Shown piece by piece: positions 32,701 through 33,788 of a stretch of DNA of 33,788 bases. The stretch lies in assembly GCA_947371275.1 (NCBI GenBank), contig CANBOV010000029.1, positions 1 through 33,788 of the forward strand, given 5' to 3'. The first letter of the stretch is position 1, and each line of letters begins with the position of its first letter. The translations under genes and the position numbers were made by a program. This DNA comes from Flavobacteriaceae bacterium. Its GTDB lineage: Bacteria > Bacteroidota > Bacteroidia > Flavobacteriales > Flavobacteriaceae. The notes below the pieces were generated by a model. It did not search any database. It was not told the DNA's origin and saw nothing but the letters and a program-made list of their open reading frames with translations.

Positions 32701-33401
32701 AAATGGCTAATGCTATGTACTTAGCTGGTTTTGATGTGAAAGATGTGCACATGACCGATTTAATCAGTGGTAGAGAAACCCTTGAAGACATTCAATTCAT
32801 AGGAGCTGTGGGTGGTTTCTCAAATTCGGATGTGTTGGGTTCGGCTAAAGGCTGGGCTGGAGCCTTCTTATATAATGAAAAAGCCAATACAGCATTAAAG
32901 AATTTCTTAAAACGAGAAGACACTCTTTCTGTCGGGATTTGTAATGGTTGTCAATTGTTTATGGAATTGGAAGTTATTAATCCAGAACATGAAATCCATG
33001 GTAAAATGAAGCATAATGATTCCCATAAGCACGAGAGTATATTTACGTCGGTAACGGTACAAGAAAATCATTCTGTTATGTTGAATACTTTAACTGGGAC
33101 AACATTAGGAGTTTGGGTTTCACATGGAGAAGGTAAATTCCATTTGCCCCATGAGGAAAGTCAGTATAATATAGTAGCTAAATATGCTTATGAAGGCTAT
33201 CCTGCTAATCCAAATGGTTCCGATTACAACACTGCTATGCTATGTGATACTACTGGCAGACATTTAGTTATGATGCCTCACATAGAGCGTTCCACTTTTC
33301 CATGGAACTGGGCACACTATCCTGATAGAGGTCAGAAAGACGAAGTCTCGCCTTGGATAGAAGCTTTTGTTAATGCACGAAAATGGATAGAGAATTTCTA
33401 A
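29751..33401 (+). CDS. purL: Phosphoribosylformylglycinamidine synthase PurL (single-chain)
   Basis: PurL makes FGAM from FGAR, ATP and glutamine, the fourth step of purine synthesis. The 1216-residue protein is the large one-chain form: N-terminal linker domain (about 1-160), two AIRS-like ATP domains ([35 protein letters not shown] at about 243-280 and a second copy near 600-850), and the class I glutaminase at about 960-1216. The glutaminase nucleophile is C1064 in GICNGCQLF, with [11 protein letters not shown] near the end holding catalytic histidine and glutamate. E. coli PurL is about 80 residues longer. It is preceded by its own -7 element and closed by a terminator. A terminator-like hairpin lies inside its first 150 bases. 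Confidence 0.96.
   Translation: [1216 protein letters not shown]
29869..29894 (+). promoter_or_regulatory. Terminator-like hairpin inside the start of purL
   Basis: AAAAATCCGTC (29869-29879) and GACGGATTTTT (29882-29892) are perfect 11-bp arms with a 2-base loop, inside a run of seven T at 29888-29894. It codes for KSVLTDFF and starts 118 bases after the ATG. It has the form of an intrinsic terminator and could attenuate transcription, but coding constraint may explain it. Confidence 0.35.
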
Positions 33402-33408
33402 TACTAGG

Positions 33409-33439
33409 AAAAGCACTTATTAATTTAGGTGCTTTTTTT
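33409..33439 (+). terminator. Terminator of purL
   Basis: AAAAGCAC (33409-33416) pairs with GTGCTTTT (33429-33436), with a T-rich tail to 33439. It starts 8 bases after the purL stop. Confidence 0.8.
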
Positions 33440-33547
33440 ATTTAATTAACTAAATACTATCTACTAATAAAAAATCGTGTTTCTTTAAACTGTAGTTTGT
33501 AGATATTGTATTAAATATACTATTATACTTCTGGTCTATAAATAAAA

Positions 33548-33700
33548 CTATCCGTTAGTATAGGGTTCGCTTCGCTCGGGTCAAAAAAAAGATTGGATAG
33601 TAAGAGGAGGACTGCCAGTGGCAGGCAGGTATAAACAAGAAACCCTATCCGTTAGGATAGGGTTTGCTTCGCCTGTTCGCTTCGCTCGGGTCTAAAAAAA
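33548..33700. repeat. Two copies of a CTATCC...GCTTCGCTCGGGTC element
   Basis: Copy 1 (33548-33590) and copy 2 (33641-33700) share the order CTATCCGTTAG, ATAGGGTT, GTTCGCTTCGCTCGGGTC and an A-run. In copy 2 AACCCTATCC (33641-33650) and GGATAGGGTT (33655-33664) are a perfect 10-bp palindrome. Copy 1 has a one-base change (GTATA for GGATA) and lacks a 10-base insert (TGCTTCGCCT-like) present in copy 2. G+C is well above the surroundings. Confidence 0.6.
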
Positions 33701-33746
33701 GGCAGCGGATCGACCGAAGGGACACGCTGCACTGCTAAAAAACAAG

Positions 33747-33774
33747 AAAGCCTGTTTCAAAAGAAACAGGCTTT
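33747..33774 (-). terminator. Terminator-like hairpin, 12-bp perfect stem
   Basis: AAAGCCTGTTTC (33747-33758) pairs exactly with GAAACAGGCTTT (33763-33774) around AAAA. The minus-strand 3' side is T-rich (CTTGTTTTTTAG), so it most likely ends a minus-strand gene right of the window. Confidence 0.6.
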
Positions 33775-33788
33775 CCACTAAAAAAGGC

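Larger units (their letters stand above)
33440..33788. other. Gene-free right end with duplicated hairpin elements
   Basis: No coding frame is supported. It contains a duplicated hairpin element (33548-33590 and 33641-33700), two further small inverted repeats (CTGCC/GGCAG at 33612-33624, GCAGCG/CGCTGC at 33702-33730) and a strong terminator-like hairpin at 33747-33774 for a gene lying beyond the window on the minus strand. Confidence 0.55.

Overview
The window looks like chromosomal DNA from a member of the Flavobacteriaceae, most likely Flavobacterium or a close relative. The evidence is AT-rich coding DNA, Bacteroidetes-type promoter elements (TAnnTTTG) with little sign of Shine-Dalgarno sites, a protein with a type IX secretion (T9SS) sorting domain, DUF4252 and DUF4476 proteins, a BshB1-type bacillithiol deacetylase, a futalosine-independent menaquinone gene pair, many short lipoprotein signal peptides and a one-chain PurL. 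Nothing looks like a prophage, an intact insertion sequence or a CRISPR array. These are ordinary accessory and housekeeping genes, apart from a possible mobile-element remnant at the far left edge.

Layout, left to right. 1-573: the 3' end of a small helical protein, then a gene-free stretch with a strong terminator. 574-4286 (+): a carotenoid locus made of a CarH-like MerR regulator with both cobalamin-binding signatures, crtI, crtB and crtZ. 4338-6378 (-): an ECF sigma factor, a one-TM anti-sigma-like protein and two DUF4252 proteins. 6512-7915 (+): an S41 peptidase lipoprotein. 8316-10540 (-): a BtuB-like TonB receptor behind a cobalamin riboswitch. 10601-13630 (+): a divergent BtuF-BtuC-BtuD-like ABC importer. 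13633-15669 (-): TrmL, RluE and a DUF4476 protein. 15800-17669 (+): RmuC and an acyl-CoA thioesterase. 17928-21464 (+): a diheme cytochrome lipoprotein with an adhesin-like repeat, then a T9SS-exported FG-GAP/ASPIC-UnbV protein. 21513-22977 (-): a Kir-type potassium channel and a GNAT acetyltransferase. 23130-25233 (+): a DUF3667 membrane protein and an M28 peptidase. 25545-27946 (-): tRNA-His, bshB1, menF and a MenI-like thioesterase. 28134-33401 (+): a beta-helix lipoprotein and purL. 33402-33788: terminators and a duplicated hairpin repeat.

The most interesting theme is cobalamin. The regulator at 574-1470 has the W-x9-E-H and E-x-H-x-x-G signatures of the AdoCbl photoreceptor CarH and sits directly upstream of the carotenoid genes. 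About 6 kb away are a cobalamin riboswitch and a full set of genes for cobalamin uptake (receptor, binding protein, permease, ATPase). I infer that the cell needs imported B12 to run light-controlled pigment synthesis and that the two loci are physically close for that reason; the sequence does not prove it. Palindromes upstream of the regulator and directly abutting the crtI start codon are candidate operators.

Other points worth a second look are a terminator-like hairpin inside purL about 120 nt after its start, a divergent promoter pair in which only one side carries the riboswitch, a CshA-like repeat fused to a diheme cytochrome, and a U-U mismatch in the tRNA-His acceptor stem.
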